From Isoptericola halotolerans (GTDB lineage: Bacteria; Actinomycetota; Actinomycetes; Actinomycetales; Cellulomonadaceae): DNA of 64,000 nt. Positions within the stretch are counted from its first letter, which is position 1. Each line of letters opens with the position of its first letter. The stretch covers positions 186,001-250,000 of the forward strand of contig NZ_PVTX01000005.1 of NCBI RefSeq assembly GCF_003003075.1, in the 5' to 3' direction. The notes under the pieces were generated by a model, which had not been told where the DNA came from, ran no database searches, and saw only the letters and a program-made list of their open reading frames with translations. Shown here in pieces: positions 17,383 through 26,564 of the stretch. Both the position numbers and the translations under genes were made by a program.

Positions 17383-18740
17383 AGGCTGAGACGTTCCCGC
17401 ACGACGGCGGCGAGCGTCTCCGCGACGCCCTCGGCCTGCGTCTGGGTCGCCGCCTCCACCATGACCCGCACGACGGGCTCGGTCCCCGACGGGCGCAGCA
17501 GCACGCGGCCGGTCTCCCCGAGCAGCGACTCGGCGTTCTCGACCGCGATGCGGAGGTCCTCGTCCGAGTCGGTCCGCGCCTTGTCGACGCCCTTGACGTT
17601 GACGAGCGTCTGCGGCAGGCGCGGGATCTCGGTGGCGAGGTCCGCCAGCCGCTTGCCCGTCGCCTTGATCCGGGCGGCGAGGTGCAGCGCCGTGAGGACG
17701 CCGTCGCCGGTGGTGGCGTGCTCGGCCAGGATGATGTGGCCCGACTGCTCGCCGCCGAGGCCGTAGCCGTGCGCCCGCATCTCCTCCAGGACGTAGCGGT
17801 CGCCCACCCCGGTCTGGACGGTCCGGACCCCGGCGTCCCGCATGGCCAGCAGCAGGCCCAGGTTGCTCATGACGGTGACGACGAGCGTCTCCCCCGGCAG
17901 CCGGCCCTCGTCCTTCAGCGCCTTGGCGAGGATGCCGAGGATCTGGTCGCCGTCCACGAGGACACCGCCGTGGTCCACGGCGAGGCAGCGGTCGGCGTCC
18001 CCGTCGAAGGCCACGCCGAAGTCGGCCTCGGCGGCCACCACGACCGCCTGGAGCTGCTCGGGGTGGGTGGAGCCGGCCTTCTCGTTGATGTTGCGCCCGT
18101 CCGGGCTGGCGTTGATCACGACGACGTCGGCACCCGCGGCGCGCAGCGCGTCCGGCCCGACCTGGCTCGCCGCGCCGTTGGCGGCGTCCACCGCGATCCG
18201 CAGGCCCTCGAGCGGCCGGTGGTCCGGCGTCGTCCCGATGCTGGCCGTCAGGTGCTCGACGTACTGCTCGGCCGCGATGCCGGTGTCGACGCGCATCCGC
18301 CCGACGTCCGCACCGATCGGGCGCTCCCAGCCGTTGCCGAGCACCGCCTCGATCTCGTCCTCGACGCTGTCGTCGAGCTTCAGGCCGCCGCGGGCGAAGA
18401 ACTTGATGCCGTTGTCCGGCATGGCGTTGTGCGAGGCGGAGACCATCACCCCGAGGTCCGCGTGCATCGCGCTGACCAGGTAGGCGAGCGCCGGCGTCGG
18501 CACCACGCCGAGGTCGACGACGTCGACGCCGGAGGCCGCCAGGCCCGCCGAGACCGCGGCGGACAGGAACTCGCCCGAGGCGCGCGGGTCACGCCCGACG
18601 ACCGCCTTCGGCCGGTGGCCGGGCATGGAGCGGGAGCCCAGCACGTGGGCTGCGGCGCTGCCGAGGTCGAGCGCGAGCTCGACCGTCACGTCGCGGTTGG
18701 CGAGGCCACGGACACCGTCGGTGCCGAAGAGTCGTGCCAT
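17379..18740 (-). CDS. glmM: Phosphoglucosamine mutase
   Basis: The 453-aa enzyme converts glucosamine-6-phosphate to glucosamine-1-phosphate. It begins [15 protein letters not shown], the catalytic phosphoserine loop is [16 protein letters not shown], the metal loop is AFDGDADRC and the phosphate loop is [12 protein letters not shown]. Length is normal. It lies downstream of rpsI across a strong hairpin, so it probably has its own promoter within 18741-18797, though none is obvious. Confidence 0.97.
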   Translation of the reverse strand: MARLFGTDGVRGLANRDVTVELALDLGSAAAHVLGSRSMPGHRPKAVVGRDPRASGEFLSAAVSAGLAASGVDVVDLGVVPTPALAYLVSAMHADLGVMVSASHNAMPDNGIKFFARGGLKLDDSVEDEIEAVLGNGWERPIGADVGRMRVDTGIAAEQYVEHLTASIGTTPDHRPLEGLRIAVDAANGAASQVGPDALRAAGADVVVINASPDGRNINEKAGSTHPEQLQAVVVAAEADFGVAFDGDADRCLAVDHGGVLVDGDQILGILAKALKDEGRLPGETLVVTVMSNLGLLLAMRDAGVRTVQTGVGDRYVLEEMRAHGYGLGGEQSGHIILAEHATTGDGVLTALHLAARIKATGKRLADLATEIPRLPQTLVNVKGVDKARTDSDEDLRIAVENAESLLGETGRVLLRPSGTEPVVRVMVEAATQTQAEGVAETLAAVVRERLSL

Positions 18741-18797
18741 CAGTTGTCGTCCTCTCGGGTGGGCGCTCGGACGATCGTAGTGCGTCCGGACATGCGG

Positions 18798-18827
18798 ACG
18801 GCCCCGCCGGTGTACCGACGGGGCCGT
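18798..18827 (-). terminator. Hairpin after rpsI
   Basis: ACGGCCCCG (18798-18806) pairs with CGGGGCCGT (18819-18827), and CGG pairs with CCG inside a C/A mismatch, leaving a TGTA loop. It begins 17 bases after the rpsI stop. No U-run follows, as usual for such GC-rich genomes. Confidence 0.8.
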
Positions 18828-18843
18828 GCGCGGAAGCGACAGA

Positions 18844-19332
18844 TCAGCGCTTCGAGTACTGCGGGGCCTTGCGGGCCTTCTTGAGACCAGCCTTCTTGCT
18901 CTCCACGGCACGCGGGTCGCGGGTGAGGAAGCCGGCCTTCTTCAGAGCGGCACGGTTCGCGTCACGGTCGATCTCGTTGAGCGCACGCGAGATGCCCAGG
19001 CGCAGCGCGCCGGCCTGGCCGGAGGGGCCACCACCCGTGATGCGGGCGACGACGTCGAAACGCCCCTCGACCTCGACCAGCTTCAGCGGGTCGTTGACCA
19101 GCTGCTGGTGCACCTTGTTCGGGAAGTAGTCCTCGAGGGTACGGCCGTTGATCTTCCACTGGCCGGTGCCGGGGACGAGGCGCACGCGCGCCACGGCCTC
19201 CTTGCGGCGACCCAGGGCCTGGCCCGGGGCAGTGATGGACTGACCGCCGTTGGCCACGGGGGCGGCGGTCTCGGTGGTGTAGTTGCTGGGCGTGTTCTCG
19301 TCCAGCTCGGTGTCGACAGTGGTGTCAGCCAC
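18844..19332 (-). CDS. rpsI: 30S ribosomal protein S9
   Basis: The 162-aa protein has the S9 core [29 protein letters not shown] and the basic tail ending PQYSKR, which reaches the P-site tRNA. About 45 residues of acidic, Thr-rich extension precede the core. The GTG at 19332 is chosen because GAAGGAA sits just before it. The ATG at 19353 would put that ribosome binding site inside the gene. It follows rplM by 32 bp, the universal L13-S9 pair. Confidence 0.96.
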   Translation of the reverse strand: MADTTVDTELDENTPSNYTTETAAPVANGGQSITAPGQALGRRKEAVARVRLVPGTGQWKINGRTLEDYFPNKVHQQLVNDPLKLVEVEGRFDVVARITGGGPSGQAGALRLGISRALNEIDRDANRAALKKAGFLTRDPRAVESKKAGLKKARKAPQYSKR

Positions 19333-19364
19333 GGTGTTTCCTTCGCTCGGCATCGGGCAGCGGC

Positions 19365-19814
19365 TCAGGCCTGCTGCGAAAGCTGGGTGATCTCGAACGG
19401 CTGGGGCGTCTGGGCCGCGTGCGGGTGCTCCGCACCGCGGTAGACCTTCAGCTTCATGAGCTGCTCGCGCCCGAGCGTGTTCTTGGGGAGCATGCCGCGC
19501 ACGGCCTTCTCCACGGCTTCCTCGGGGTTGTTCTCGAGGAGGTCGCCGTACTTGACGGAACGGAGGCCGCCCGGGTAACCGGAGTGGCGGTAGGCGAGCT
19601 TGTCCTCGCGCTTGTTGCCGGAGAGGGCGACCTTGTCCGCGTTGATCACGATGACGAAGTCACCGCCGTCGACGTGCGGCGCGAAGGTCGGCTTGTGCTT
19701 CCCGCGCAGGAGCGTGGCGACCTGGCTGGCCAGGCGGCCCAGGACGACGTCGGTCGCGTCGACGACGTACCAGTCGCGCTGGATGTCGCCGGGCTTCGGG
19801 GTGTACGTACGCAC
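19365..19814 (-). CDS. rplM: 50S ribosomal protein L13
   Basis: The 149-aa L13 has the GTG start at 19814 ([20 protein letters not shown]) and the core motifs [27 protein letters not shown] and [12 protein letters not shown]. It binds 23S rRNA early in 50S assembly. Its 5' region, about 155 nt long from the predicted start site, holds a stable hairpin and a consensus-like promoter. Confidence 0.97.
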   Translation of the reverse strand: MRTYTPKPGDIQRDWYVVDATDVVLGRLASQVATLLRGKHKPTFAPHVDGGDFVIVINADKVALSGNKREDKLAYRHSGYPGGLRSVKYGDLLENNPEEAVEKAVRGMLPKNTLGREQLMKLKVYRGAEHPHAAQTPQPFEITQLSQQA

Positions 19815-19912
19815 GGTTCGTAACCTTTTTCGTGGTCGGTGTCGTCGGGCGAGAAGCGGCGCCCGATGAGTCAGATGTTGTGCGCGGGGCCCCAGGTCGG
19901 CGTCCTGGCCTT

Positions 19913-19944
19913 GTGCCGTCGAACGGTGGGAACGTCGACGGCAC
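19913..19944 (-). promoter_or_regulatory. Hairpin in the rplM leader
   Basis: GTGCCGTCGA (19913-19922) and TCGACGGCAC (19935-19944) are a perfect 10-bp inverted repeat with a 12-base loop. It falls about 25 nt into the predicted rplM transcript. L13 leaders that regulate rplM-rpsI are known in other bacteria, so an autoregulatory role is possible. The structure itself is what the sequence shows. Confidence 0.5.
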
Positions 19945-19975
19945 GGGACGCCGGGGCATAGCACAACGACTGGTC

Positions 19976-20005
19976 AGTCTAGCGGCACGCCGTCGTGCCG
20001 GTCAA
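19976..20005 (-). promoter_or_regulatory. rplM-rpsI promoter with a dyad in its spacer
   Basis: On the minus strand TTGACC (20000-20005) and TAGACT (19976-19981) are separated by 18 bases, a good housekeeping-sigma promoter. The spacer contains GGCACG-N4-CGTGCC (19984-19999), a perfect dyad between the two boxes. Confidence 0.75.
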
Positions 20006-20088
20006 AGCGACCTGCGTCACGGCCTCCGGGAGCTCCGCAGCCCCGGCGCCGGGCTGCGGACTGGGCCGTCCAGGTGCACCGTGGGGTC

Positions 20089-20502
20089 ATGACCGAAGAC
20101 ACGCCAGGGACACGATCTGACCCCGAGCTCGCGGCCGAGGGCGACGGCAACCAGCTCTCCACGGAGGACACGCTCCTCGACCGTGGCACCCAGGACGCGC
20201 TCGACGAGGGCTACTCGCCGCCGGAGCGTCCCCGCCGGAACCACTGGGGCGAGACGTCCTGGGAGGAGACCCACGGTGAACCCCTGGACCAGCGCCTCGC
20301 CGAGGAGGAGCCCGACGTGTGGGAACGGGACCCGCTGGACCGGCCCGACACCGCCCGGGCCGGCCGCCTCGTCGAGGACGACGACGCCGACCCCAACGCC
20401 GACGGCGCGCGCGACAACGACGTGTACGGGACGGACGCCGGGATCGACGGCGCGGGTGCGACCGCCGAGGAGGCCGCCGTCCACTGGGTCGAGGAGCCGT
20501 GA
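20089..20502 (+). CDS. DUF5709 domain-containing protein
   Basis: The 137-aa acidic protein matches the actinobacterial DUF5709 pattern: DTLLDRGTQDALDEGYSPPERP, here as DTLLDRGTQDALDEGY then SPPERP, a GETSWEET segment, LDQRLAEEEPDVW, and a late GRLVEDDDADPNADGARDND (20 residues). No membrane segment or catalytic residue is visible. ATG 20089 is used. Function is unknown; it stands alone, divergent from rplM and convergent with truA. Confidence 0.85.
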   Translation: MTEDTPGTRSDPELAAEGDGNQLSTEDTLLDRGTQDALDEGYSPPERPRRNHWGETSWEETHGEPLDQRLAEEEPDVWERDPLDRPDTARAGRLVEDDDADPNADGARDNDVYGTDAGIDGAGATAEEAAVHWVEEP

Positions 20503-20554
20503 GCCGGAGCGTCGCGCAGGGTGGCGGCCGAGGAACGAGGCCGGCGCCCGCCGG

Positions 20555-21496
20555 CTACCGCAGCTCGTCCTCGGACCGGCGGGCCCGGATGCGGGCCGCC
20601 CGCTCCCCCAGCTCGGCGTCCGGCGGGTAGTCCACGCGCTCGAGCGTGAGCCCCCGTGCCGGTGCCACCGCGGCCGCTGCCGAGCGGCTCCGGCCGGCCA
20701 GCACCTGGGCCGGGTCGTCCGGGCGCCGTCGACCCTCGCCCACGGCGAGCGACATCCCCACGAGGGCGCGCACCATCGAGTGGCAGAAGGCGTCCGCCTC
20801 GACCACGGCGACGACGAGCCCGGCGTCCGGACCGCTCCGGGGACGTGACCAGTCGAACCGGGTCAGCTCGCGGATCGTCGTCGCGCCCTCCCGCGGCCTG
20901 CAGTAGGCCGCGAAGTCGTGCAGGCCGACGAGCGGCTGCGCGGCGGCGTGCATGGCCGCGACATCGAGCTCGCGCCGGTGCCACAGCACCCACTCGCGCG
21001 TCAGCGGGTCGCGCAGCCCGTGGTCGTCGGCGATGCGGTACCGGTACGTCCGCCCCGTGGCCGAGAACCGCGCGTCGAACCCCTCGGGGGCGGGGGCCGC
21101 CCGGTGCACGACGACGTCGGGTGGCAGCACACCGGCCAGGCGGTCGACCAGCGCACGGCCCGGCGACCGGTCCGACCGGCCGGGCATGGCCTCCCACCGT
21201 TCGACGGGCAGGTCGACGTGCGCCACCTGTCCGCGCGCGTGCACGCCCGCGTCGGTCCGGCCCGCGACCGTCAGGCGGGGGCGCGGCAGTCCGAGCGGCT
21301 CGGTGCGGACGATGGTCGCCAGGGCGTCCTCGAGCACGCCCTGCACCGTGCGCAGCCGCGGCTGGGTCGCCCAGCCGGCGAAGTGCGTCCCCGCGTAGGC
21401 GAGGTCGAGTCGCACCCGGACCGTGCCGCCGTCGGGCGCCGGAGCCGGTGCGGGGGTCGAGGGGCCGGAGGCGTCGGCGGGTGTCGGGGTGCTCAC
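20555..21496 (-). CDS. truA: tRNA pseudouridine(38-40) synthase
   Basis: TruA isomerises uridines 38-40 in the tRNA anticodon arm. The catalytic aspartate is in AGRTDAGVHARGQVAHV, and RLDLAYAGTHFAGWATQP opens the domain. FCHSMVRALVGMSLAVGEGR closes the active site. The GTG at 21496 gives 313 aa with about 25 Pro/Ala-rich leading residues; there is no clear ribosome binding site, so a start nearer the VRVRLDL strand is possible. An insert of Pro/Gly/Asp-rich residues (APAPDGG, DRSPGR) lengthens it. It commonly follows rplQ, but here two genes intervene. Confidence 0.93.
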   Translation of the reverse strand: MSTPTPADASGPSTPAPAPAPDGGTVRVRLDLAYAGTHFAGWATQPRLRTVQGVLEDALATIVRTEPLGLPRPRLTVAGRTDAGVHARGQVAHVDLPVERWEAMPGRSDRSPGRALVDRLAGVLPPDVVVHRAAPAPEGFDARFSATGRTYRYRIADDHGLRDPLTREWVLWHRRELDVAAMHAAAQPLVGLHDFAAYCRPREGATTIRELTRFDWSRPRSGPDAGLVVAVVEADAFCHSMVRALVGMSLAVGEGRRRPDDPAQVLAGRSRSAAAAVAPARGLTLERVDYPPDAELGERAARIRARRSEDELR

Positions 21497-21524
21497 CGGA
21501 CCATTCTGACCGGATGATGGGGCG

Positions 21525-22283
21525 GTGGCCGATCTCATGACCCTCGCGGTGGACTGCGGCGGCGGCGGCATCAAGGCGAACGTGCTCGACTCCGCCGGCA
21601 CCGCTCATGCCGCACCCGTCCGCGTCCCGACGCCGTACCCGCTCCCGCCCGCGCTGCTCGTCGACACCGTGGCGGAGATCGCCGCGGGCCTGCCGCGCGC
21701 CGACCGGCTGACCCTCGGCATGCCGGGCATGGTCCGGCACGGCGTGGTGGTGCACACCCCGCACTACGTCACGCGCTCCGGTCCCCGCTCCCGCGTCCTG
21801 CCCGAGCTCGTGACGGCCTGGAGCAGCTTCGACGTGCGCGCCGCGCTGGGCGCCAGGCTGGGTCTGCCCGCGCTGGTGCTGAACGACGCCGAGGTGCACG
21901 GCGCCGGGGTGATCTCGTCGTCGGGGGTCGAGCTGGTGCTCACCCTCGGCACCGGTCTCGGTTCCGCGCTGTTCGACGGCGGCCGGCTCGCCCCGCACCT
22001 CGAGTGGTCCCGGGCACCGGTACGCCGCAGCACCACGTACGACGCCTACGTCGGGGAGCCGGAACGGCGTCGCCTCGGGGACGGCCTCTGGTCCCGCCGC
22101 GTGGTGGCCGTCGTCGAGGGGCTCCGTCCGGTGTTCTGGTGGGACCGGCTCTACCTGGGCGGCGGCAACGCACGCCGGATCACGCCGTCGGCCCTCGAAC
22201 GGCTCGGGGACGACGTGGTGGTGGTGCCGAACTCGGCCGCGCTGGTGGGCGGTGCGCGGGCGTGGGACCTGCTCGTGGACTGA
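21525..22283 (+). CDS. ROK-family sugar kinase, polyphosphate-glucokinase-like
   Basis: The 252-aa protein has the ASKHA phosphate-1 loop as DCGGGGIKANVLD, the GMPGMVRHGVVVHTPHY segment, the catalytic aspartate in LVLNDAEVHGAG, and the phosphate-2 loop LTLGTGLGSALFDGG. These match actinobacterial PpgK, which phosphorylates glucose with polyphosphate or ATP, but the loop DCGGGG departs from the usual DIGGTG. The ROK zinc cluster is absent, as in PpgK. GTG 21525 or ATG 21537 may be the start. The last 104 bases overlap the convergent hydrolase gene. Confidence 0.8.
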   Translation: MADLMTLAVDCGGGGIKANVLDSAGTAHAAPVRVPTPYPLPPALLVDTVAEIAAGLPRADRLTLGMPGMVRHGVVVHTPHYVTRSGPRSRVLPELVTAWSSFDVRAALGARLGLPALVLNDAEVHGAGVISSSGVELVLTLGTGLGSALFDGGRLAPHLEWSRAPVRRSTTYDAYVGEPERRRLGDGLWSRRVVAVVEGLRPVFWWDRLYLGGGNARRITPSALERLGDDVVVVPNSAALVGGARAWDLLVD

Positions 22284-23034
22284 GGCCCTGCCGCCCGACG
22301 GCGTCGCGCGTCCGCTCCTCGGCGTCCATGTCCGCGTGCGCCTCGAGGACCGCACGGCTGAACGCCACCGGCTGATCGAGGCTCACGAGGTGGCGGGCGT
22401 GCGGCACCACGACGAGACGTGCCTGCGCTCCCCCGGCGCGGGCCGCGGCGAGCAGTGAGCGCTCCTGGCCCCGGAAGTGGTCCCACTGCCCGTTGACGAG
22501 CCGCACCGGGCTGTCCGCGGCTCGCAGCGCCGCGCGGGTGTCGATCCGGCCCACCTCGGCCAGGACGTCCGCCATGACCTCCAGCGCGAAGCCACCCGCC
22601 GCCAGGTCCTGACCGGACTCGGCGTCCAGCAGCCCCCGGACGAAGGCCTCGTTGAGCCGCGCGCCGGAGTCCGGCCACCGCTCGATCCAGCGGGCGAGCC
22701 GCAGCCAGCCCCGGCGCAGGGGCACGTCCGTGCTGGTGCTGCAGGACGCGGCCACGAGTCCTGCCGACTGCTCGGGGAACCGGGCACGGTGCTCGATCGC
22801 GATGTATCCGCCGAGGGACAGGCCGACCACCAGTGCCCGGCCGCCGGCGTCGGCCACCGCGTCGTGCACCGTGCCCACCGCCTCGTCCAGGCGGAACCGT
22901 TCGCCGCGTCGCGTGCCATGGCCCGGAAGGTCCGGCGCGGTCGTCGGGATGCCGGCGTCCCGCAGCACCCCGACCTGACGGCGCCACATGGTGCACGAGG
23001 TCCGAGAGCCGTGCAGCAGCACCACCGGGAGCAT
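22180..23034 (-). CDS. Alpha/beta-fold hydrolase
   Basis: The 284-aa protein has the hydrolase oxyanion start VVLLHGSRTSCTMW, the nucleophile elbow VGLSLGGYIAIEH, an acid in NGQWDHFRG and the histidine in VVPHARHLVSLDQP. After that histidine the domain should close within 25 residues, yet about 45 more Pro/Arg-rich residues follow. They are encoded entirely antisense to the 3' end of the ROK gene. That tail may have arisen by loss of an earlier stop. Substrate unknown; MLPVV at 23034 is the start. Confidence 0.83.
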   Translation of the reverse strand: MLPVVLLHGSRTSCTMWRRQVGVLRDAGIPTTAPDLPGHGTRRGERFRLDEAVGTVHDAVADAGGRALVVGLSLGGYIAIEHRARFPEQSAGLVAASCSTSTDVPLRRGWLRLARWIERWPDSGARLNEAFVRGLLDAESGQDLAAGGFALEVMADVLAEVGRIDTRAALRAADSPVRLVNGQWDHFRGQERSLLAAARAGGAQARLVVVPHARHLVSLDQPVAFSRAVLEAHADMDAEERTRDAVGRQGLSPRAGPTPAHRPPARPSSAPPPRRPRAVRGPTA

Positions 23035-23054
23035 GCCCCCACGGTAGGGACGAC

Positions 23055-23091
23055 GAGGGCCCCGCACCACCTCAGGTGGTGCGGGGCCCTC
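23055..23091. terminator. Strong hairpin after rplQ
   Basis: GAGGGCCCCGCACCACC (23055-23071) pairs perfectly with GGTGGTGCGGGGCCCTC (23075-23091), a 17-bp stem with a TCA loop. It begins 22 bases after the rplQ stop and ends the infA-rplQ transcript. Symmetry lets it act from either side. Confidence 0.9.
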
Positions 23092-23113
23092 GAGGATCAG
23101 GCGGAGGAAGGAC

Positions 23114-23623
23114 TCAGTCCTCCTTCTTCTCCTCGGCCGGGGCCTCGGACTCGGTCGACTCGACCGGGGTCTCGGCGGCCTTCTCGTCCTTGGCCGGCTT
23201 CTCGTCCTTCGCCGACTTCTCGGTGGCCTTCGTGGCCTCGGCGACGACGGCCTGCTTCGGGCTGACCGGCTCCGTCACGAGCTCGATGACCGCCATGGGG
23301 GCGTTGTCGCCCTTACGGTTGCCGACCTTCGTGATGCGCGTGTAGCCACCGTTGCGCTCGGCCATGGCCGGGGCGATCTCGGTGAACAGCGTGTGCACGA
23401 CGGACTTGTCACGCACGATGGTCAGGACCCGACGGCGGGCGTGCAGGTCGCCGCGCTTGGCGAGCGTGATGAGACGCTCGGCGGTCGGACGCAGGCGCTT
23501 GGCCTTCGTCTCGGTCGTGGTGATGCGGCCGTGCTCGAAGAGCGCCGTCGCCAGGTTCGCGAGGATCAGGCGCTCGTGAGCCGGGCTGCCACCGAGCCGC
23601 GGACCCTTGGTGGGGGTAGGCAT
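23114..23623 (-). CDS. rplQ: 50S ribosomal protein L17
   Basis: The 169-aa L17 begins [20 protein letters not shown] and has [20 protein letters not shown], the standard core of about 120 residues. A tail of about 45 residues made almost only of Lys, Glu, Ala, Ser and Thr follows, a feature of many actinobacterial L17 proteins. It lies near the peptide exit side of the 50S subunit. It is the last gene of the alpha operon, 76 bp after rpoA. Confidence 0.96.
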   Translation of the reverse strand: MPTPTKGPRLGGSPAHERLILANLATALFEHGRITTTETKAKRLRPTAERLITLAKRGDLHARRRVLTIVRDKSVVHTLFTEIAPAMAERNGGYTRITKVGNRKGDNAPMAVIELVTEPVSPKQAVVAEATKATEKSAKDEKPAKDEKAAETPVESTESEAPAEEKKED

Positions 23624-23699
23624 TTCTGGTTCTCCTTGAGGGTGGTTCCGCGCCGCGCGGCCCCGTCATGTCGAGCGGGGCCGCTGCGGGCGCGGTGCG

Positions 23700-24716
23700 T
23701 CAGTACGTCTGCTCGTCGGTGTACGAGGCCTCGTCGTCCCCGCCGCTGAAGTACTGCGCGCCGGAGCCGTCGAAGTCGAGGGGCGAGTCCTTGAGGGCCA
23801 GGCCGAGCTCGGCCAGCTTCTCCTTGACCTCGTTGATCGACTTCGCACCGAAGTTACGGATGTCCAGCAGGTCGGCCTCGCTGCGTGCGACGAGCTCACC
23901 GACCTGGTGGATGCCCTCACGCTTGAGGCAGTTGTACGACCGGATGGTGAGGTTGAGCTCCTCGATCGGCAGCGCCAGGTCCGCGGCCAGCGCGGTGTCC
24001 GTCGGCGACGGGCCGATCTCGATGCCCTCGGCCTCGACGTTGAGCTCCCGGGCGAGGCCGAACAGCTCGACGAGCGTCTTGCCGGCCGACGCGAGCGCGT
24101 CACGCGGTGCGATGGCCTGCTTGGTCTCGACGTCGACGATCAGCTTGTCGAAGTCCGTGCGCTGCTCGACACGGGTCGCCTCGACCTTGTAGGTGACCTT
24201 GAGGACGGGCGAGTAGATCGAGTCGACGGGGATGCGACCGATCTCGGCGTCCATGGCCTTGTTCTGCGCGGCGGACACGTAGCCACGTCCACGCTCGACG
24301 GTGAGCTCGATCTCGAGCTTGCCCTCGTCGTTGAGCGTGGCGATGTGCAGGTCGGGGTTGTGCACCTCGACGCCCGCGGGCGGCACGATGTCCGCCGCGG
24401 TCGCCGCACCGGCGCCCTGCTTGCGCAGGTACATCACGACCGGCTCGTCGTTCTCCGAGGAGACGACGAGGTTCTTGATGTTGAGGATGATCTCGGTGAC
24501 GTCTTCCTTCGCACCCGGCACGGTGGTGAACTCGTGGAGCACACCGTCGATGCGGATGGAGGTGACCGCCGCGCCCGGGATGGACGACAGCAGCGTGCGG
24601 CGCAGGGAGTTGCCGAGCGTGTAGCCGAAGCCAGGCTCGAGCGGCTCGATGGAGAAGCGCGAACGGTACTCCGAGATGACCTCTTCGGTCAGTGTCGGGC
24701 GCTGTGCGATGAGCAC
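23700..24716 (-). CDS. rpoA: RNA polymerase alpha subunit
   Basis: The 338-aa subunit has the N-terminal assembly domain ([20 protein letters not shown]) and, after a flexible linker, the C-terminal domain with [20 protein letters not shown] and [20 protein letters not shown]-type DNA- and activator-contacting helix-hairpin-helix. It nucleates beta and beta' assembly and contacts upstream promoter elements. The gene lies between rpsK (147-bp gap) and rplQ. Confidence 0.98.
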   Translation of the reverse strand: MLIAQRPTLTEEVISEYRSRFSIEPLEPGFGYTLGNSLRRTLLSSIPGAAVTSIRIDGVLHEFTTVPGAKEDVTEIILNIKNLVVSSENDEPVVMYLRKQGAGAATAADIVPPAGVEVHNPDLHIATLNDEGKLEIELTVERGRGYVSAAQNKAMDAEIGRIPVDSIYSPVLKVTYKVEATRVEQRTDFDKLIVDVETKQAIAPRDALASAGKTLVELFGLARELNVEAEGIEIGPSPTDTALAADLALPIEELNLTIRSYNCLKREGIHQVGELVARSEADLLDIRNFGAKSINEVKEKLAELGLALKDSPLDFDGSGAQYFSGGDDEASYTDEQTY

Positions 24717-24863
24717 TGTGTTGGTCCTTTCAGTGTGCGTCCGCTATATGACGCATCACGGATCCGCGGTCTCGCGCGGTCCCGGGCGGGACTCGGTCCA
24801 CCCGTCCGGGCGGAGTGCCGGCCGAGCCTGCGTGTCAGCAGGCCCGGCCGGCAGTCCGGATGA

Positions 24864-25268
24864 TCAGACGCGGCGACGCTTCGGGGGGCGGCAGCCGTTG
24901 TGCGCCTGGGGCGTCACGTCCTGGATCGAGCCGACCTCGAGGCCGGTCGCCTGCAGGGAGCGGATGGCGGTCTCACGACCGGAACCCGGGCCCTTGACGA
25001 AGACGTCGACCTTCTTGACGCCGTGCTCCTGGGCGCGGCGGGCGGCCGACTCCGCGGCGAGCTGCGCGGCGTACGGGGTCGACTTGCGGGAGCCCTTGAA
25101 GCCGACGTGGCCGGCGGACGCCCACGAGATGACGGCACCCGACGGGTCCGTGATCGACACGATGGTGTTGTTGAAGGTGCTCTTGATGTGCGCCTGGCCG
25201 AGCGGGACGTTCTTCTTGTCCTTGCGGCGGGGCTTGCGCGCAGCGCCTGCGCGGGTCTTGGGAGGCAT
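24864..25268 (-). CDS. rpsK: 30S ribosomal protein S11
   Basis: The 134-aa S11 has a basic start ([20 protein letters not shown]), the [20 protein letters not shown] strand and the [21 protein letters not shown]-terminus that binds 16S rRNA on the platform near the E site. Length is normal. It follows rpsM by 80 bp; S4 (rpsD), present in some alpha operons, is not here. Confidence 0.97.
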   Translation of the reverse strand: MPPKTRAGAARKPRRKDKKNVPLGQAHIKSTFNNTIVSITDPSGAVISWASAGHVGFKGSRKSTPYAAQLAAESAARRAQEHGVKKVDVFVKGPGSGRETAIRSLQATGLEVGSIQDVTPQAHNGCRPPKRRRV

Positions 25269-25348
25269 ATCTGCAAATACTCCTGGTCTGAGGTCGTCGG
25301 ACCGGGGCGGACGTCAGCCAGGCTGACGCGCTCCACGGACTGCTGACG

Positions 25349-25723
25349 TCAGCGGGCCTTCTTCTTGCCCGCGACGGTGCGCTTCTTGCCCTTGCGGGTA
25401 CGCGCGTTGGTCTTGGTGCGCTGACCGCGCACCGGCAGTCCGCGACGGTGACGCAGACCCTGGTAGGTACCGATCTCCACCTTGCGGCGGATGTCGGCAG
25501 CGACCTCGCGACGGAGGTCACCCTCGAGCTGGTAGTTCCCCTCGAGGTAGTCGCGCAGCGCGACGAGCTCGGTGTCGCCGAGCTCCTTCACGCGCGCGTC
25601 CGGGGAGATCCCCGTCGCCGCGACGGTCTGCTCGGCGCGGGTACGACCGACGCCGTAGATGTAGGTGAGCGCGACCACGATCCGCTTCTCGCGGGGGAGG
25701 TCGACGCCGACAAGACGTGCCAT
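25349..25723 (-). CDS. rpsM: 30S ribosomal protein S13
   Basis: The 124-aa S13 starts [20 protein letters not shown] and contains [13 protein letters not shown], the helix-hairpin-helix that forms subunit bridge B1, and [20 protein letters not shown] before a lysine-rich tail reaching P-site tRNA. The 180 bp between it and rpmJ contain no readable gene. Confidence 0.97.
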   Translation of the reverse strand: MARLVGVDLPREKRIVVALTYIYGVGRTRAEQTVAATGISPDARVKELGDTELVALRDYLEGNYQLEGDLRREVAADIRRKVEIGTYQGLRHRRGLPVRGQRTKTNARTRKGKKRTVAGKKKAR

Positions 25724-25903
25724 GTGCCTCTCGGCTCCTGTACTGCTCTCCAGAGGTCTCCCGCACCGGCATCCCGCGAGGACCGCGGGCCCCGGCCCCT
25801 GGACCGGAGGTTCCCCCGCCGCCTCGGAGGGCGGTCGGGTTCGTGCTGGTGCGCTGTGCGTGGCGTCCTGGATCAGGACGGCCACGAAGTCATGCTGCTG
25901 CGA

Positions 25904-26017
25904 TCAGCCCTGGCGCTGCTTGTGGCGCTGGTTCTCGCAGATCACCATGACGCGACCGTGCCGGCGAATCACCTTGCACTTGTCGCAGATCTTCTTGACG
26001 CTCGGCTTGACCTTCAT
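25904..26017 (-). CDS. rpmJ: 50S ribosomal protein L36
   Basis: The 37-aa protein begins [20 protein letters not shown] and has the zinc ribbon C-x2-C...C...H ([19 protein letters not shown]), so it is the zinc-binding C+ form. It stabilises 23S rRNA near the peptidyl transferase centre. The ATG at 26017 has GAGGAAC in front. It sits between infA and rpsM as in most bacteria. Confidence 0.96.
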   Translation of the reverse strand: MKVKPSVKKICDKCKVIRRHGRVMVICENQRHKQRQG

Positions 26018-26100
26018 CAGTGTTCCTCCGCCGCCTCCCTGGCCGAGCCGTGAGGCCGGGCCGCACAGGCGGCGATGTAGATCGGGTGGGGGGATGACGA

Positions 26101-26322
26101 CTACTTGTAGCGGTAGACGATCCGGCCACGGGACAGGTCGTACGGGCTGAGCTCCACGACGACCCGGTCCTCGGGGAGGATCCGGATGTAGTGCTGCCGC
26201 ATCTTGCCCGAGATGTGCGCGAGAACCTTGTGCCCGTTGGCCAGCTCCACGCGGAACATCGCGTTCGGCAGGGCCTCGACCACGCTGCCCTCGATCTCGA
26301 TGACACCGTCCTTCTTTGCCAT
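26101..26322 (-). CDS. infA: Translation initiation factor IF-1
   Basis: The 73-aa OB-fold protein reads [20 protein letters not shown] and ends [12 protein letters not shown]-1 binds the 30S A site and helps IF-2 and IF-3 select initiator tRNA. The GCGGAGGAC before ATG 26322 is a strong ribosome binding site. It is the first gene of the unit infA-rpmJ-rpsM-rpsK-rpoA-rplQ and has a readable promoter about 200 bp upstream. Confidence 0.98.
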   Translation of the reverse strand: MAKKDGVIEIEGSVVEALPNAMFRVELANGHKVLAHISGKMRQHYIRILPEDRVVVELSPYDLSRGRIVYRYK

Positions 26323-26524
26323 GTCCTCCGCTAACTCTCGTCTGTGTCTCTCGACGGACTGCTGCCACGCGCCTCCGGCCGGCCGTGGCGGCACCAGGAC
26401 AGGACGTCGGGAACGTGGATCGCGTGCTTCCGCGCGACACGCCGACATCCTCTGCCCGGCGGAACGACTCGGTCGACTCCGCGAGCTCGGGTCGGCACGC
26501 ACGACGGACTACACCCGACAGGCC

Positions 26525-26552
26525 ATCCTACTCCATCCGGGGCGGACGGCAA
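26525..26552 (-). promoter_or_regulatory. infA promoter
   Basis: TTGCCG (26547-26552) and TAGGAT (26525-26530) on the minus strand are 16 bases apart. This lies just after the map stop at 26565 and predicts a leader of roughly 195 nt before infA. Confidence 0.65.
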
Positions 26553-26564
26553 CCTTGACCTCGG

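Noticed and set aside
20211-22355. 714-codon minus-strand frame across DUF5709, truA and ROK genes
   Set aside because: Shadow frame; TruA catalytic motifs occur in a different frame on the same strand.
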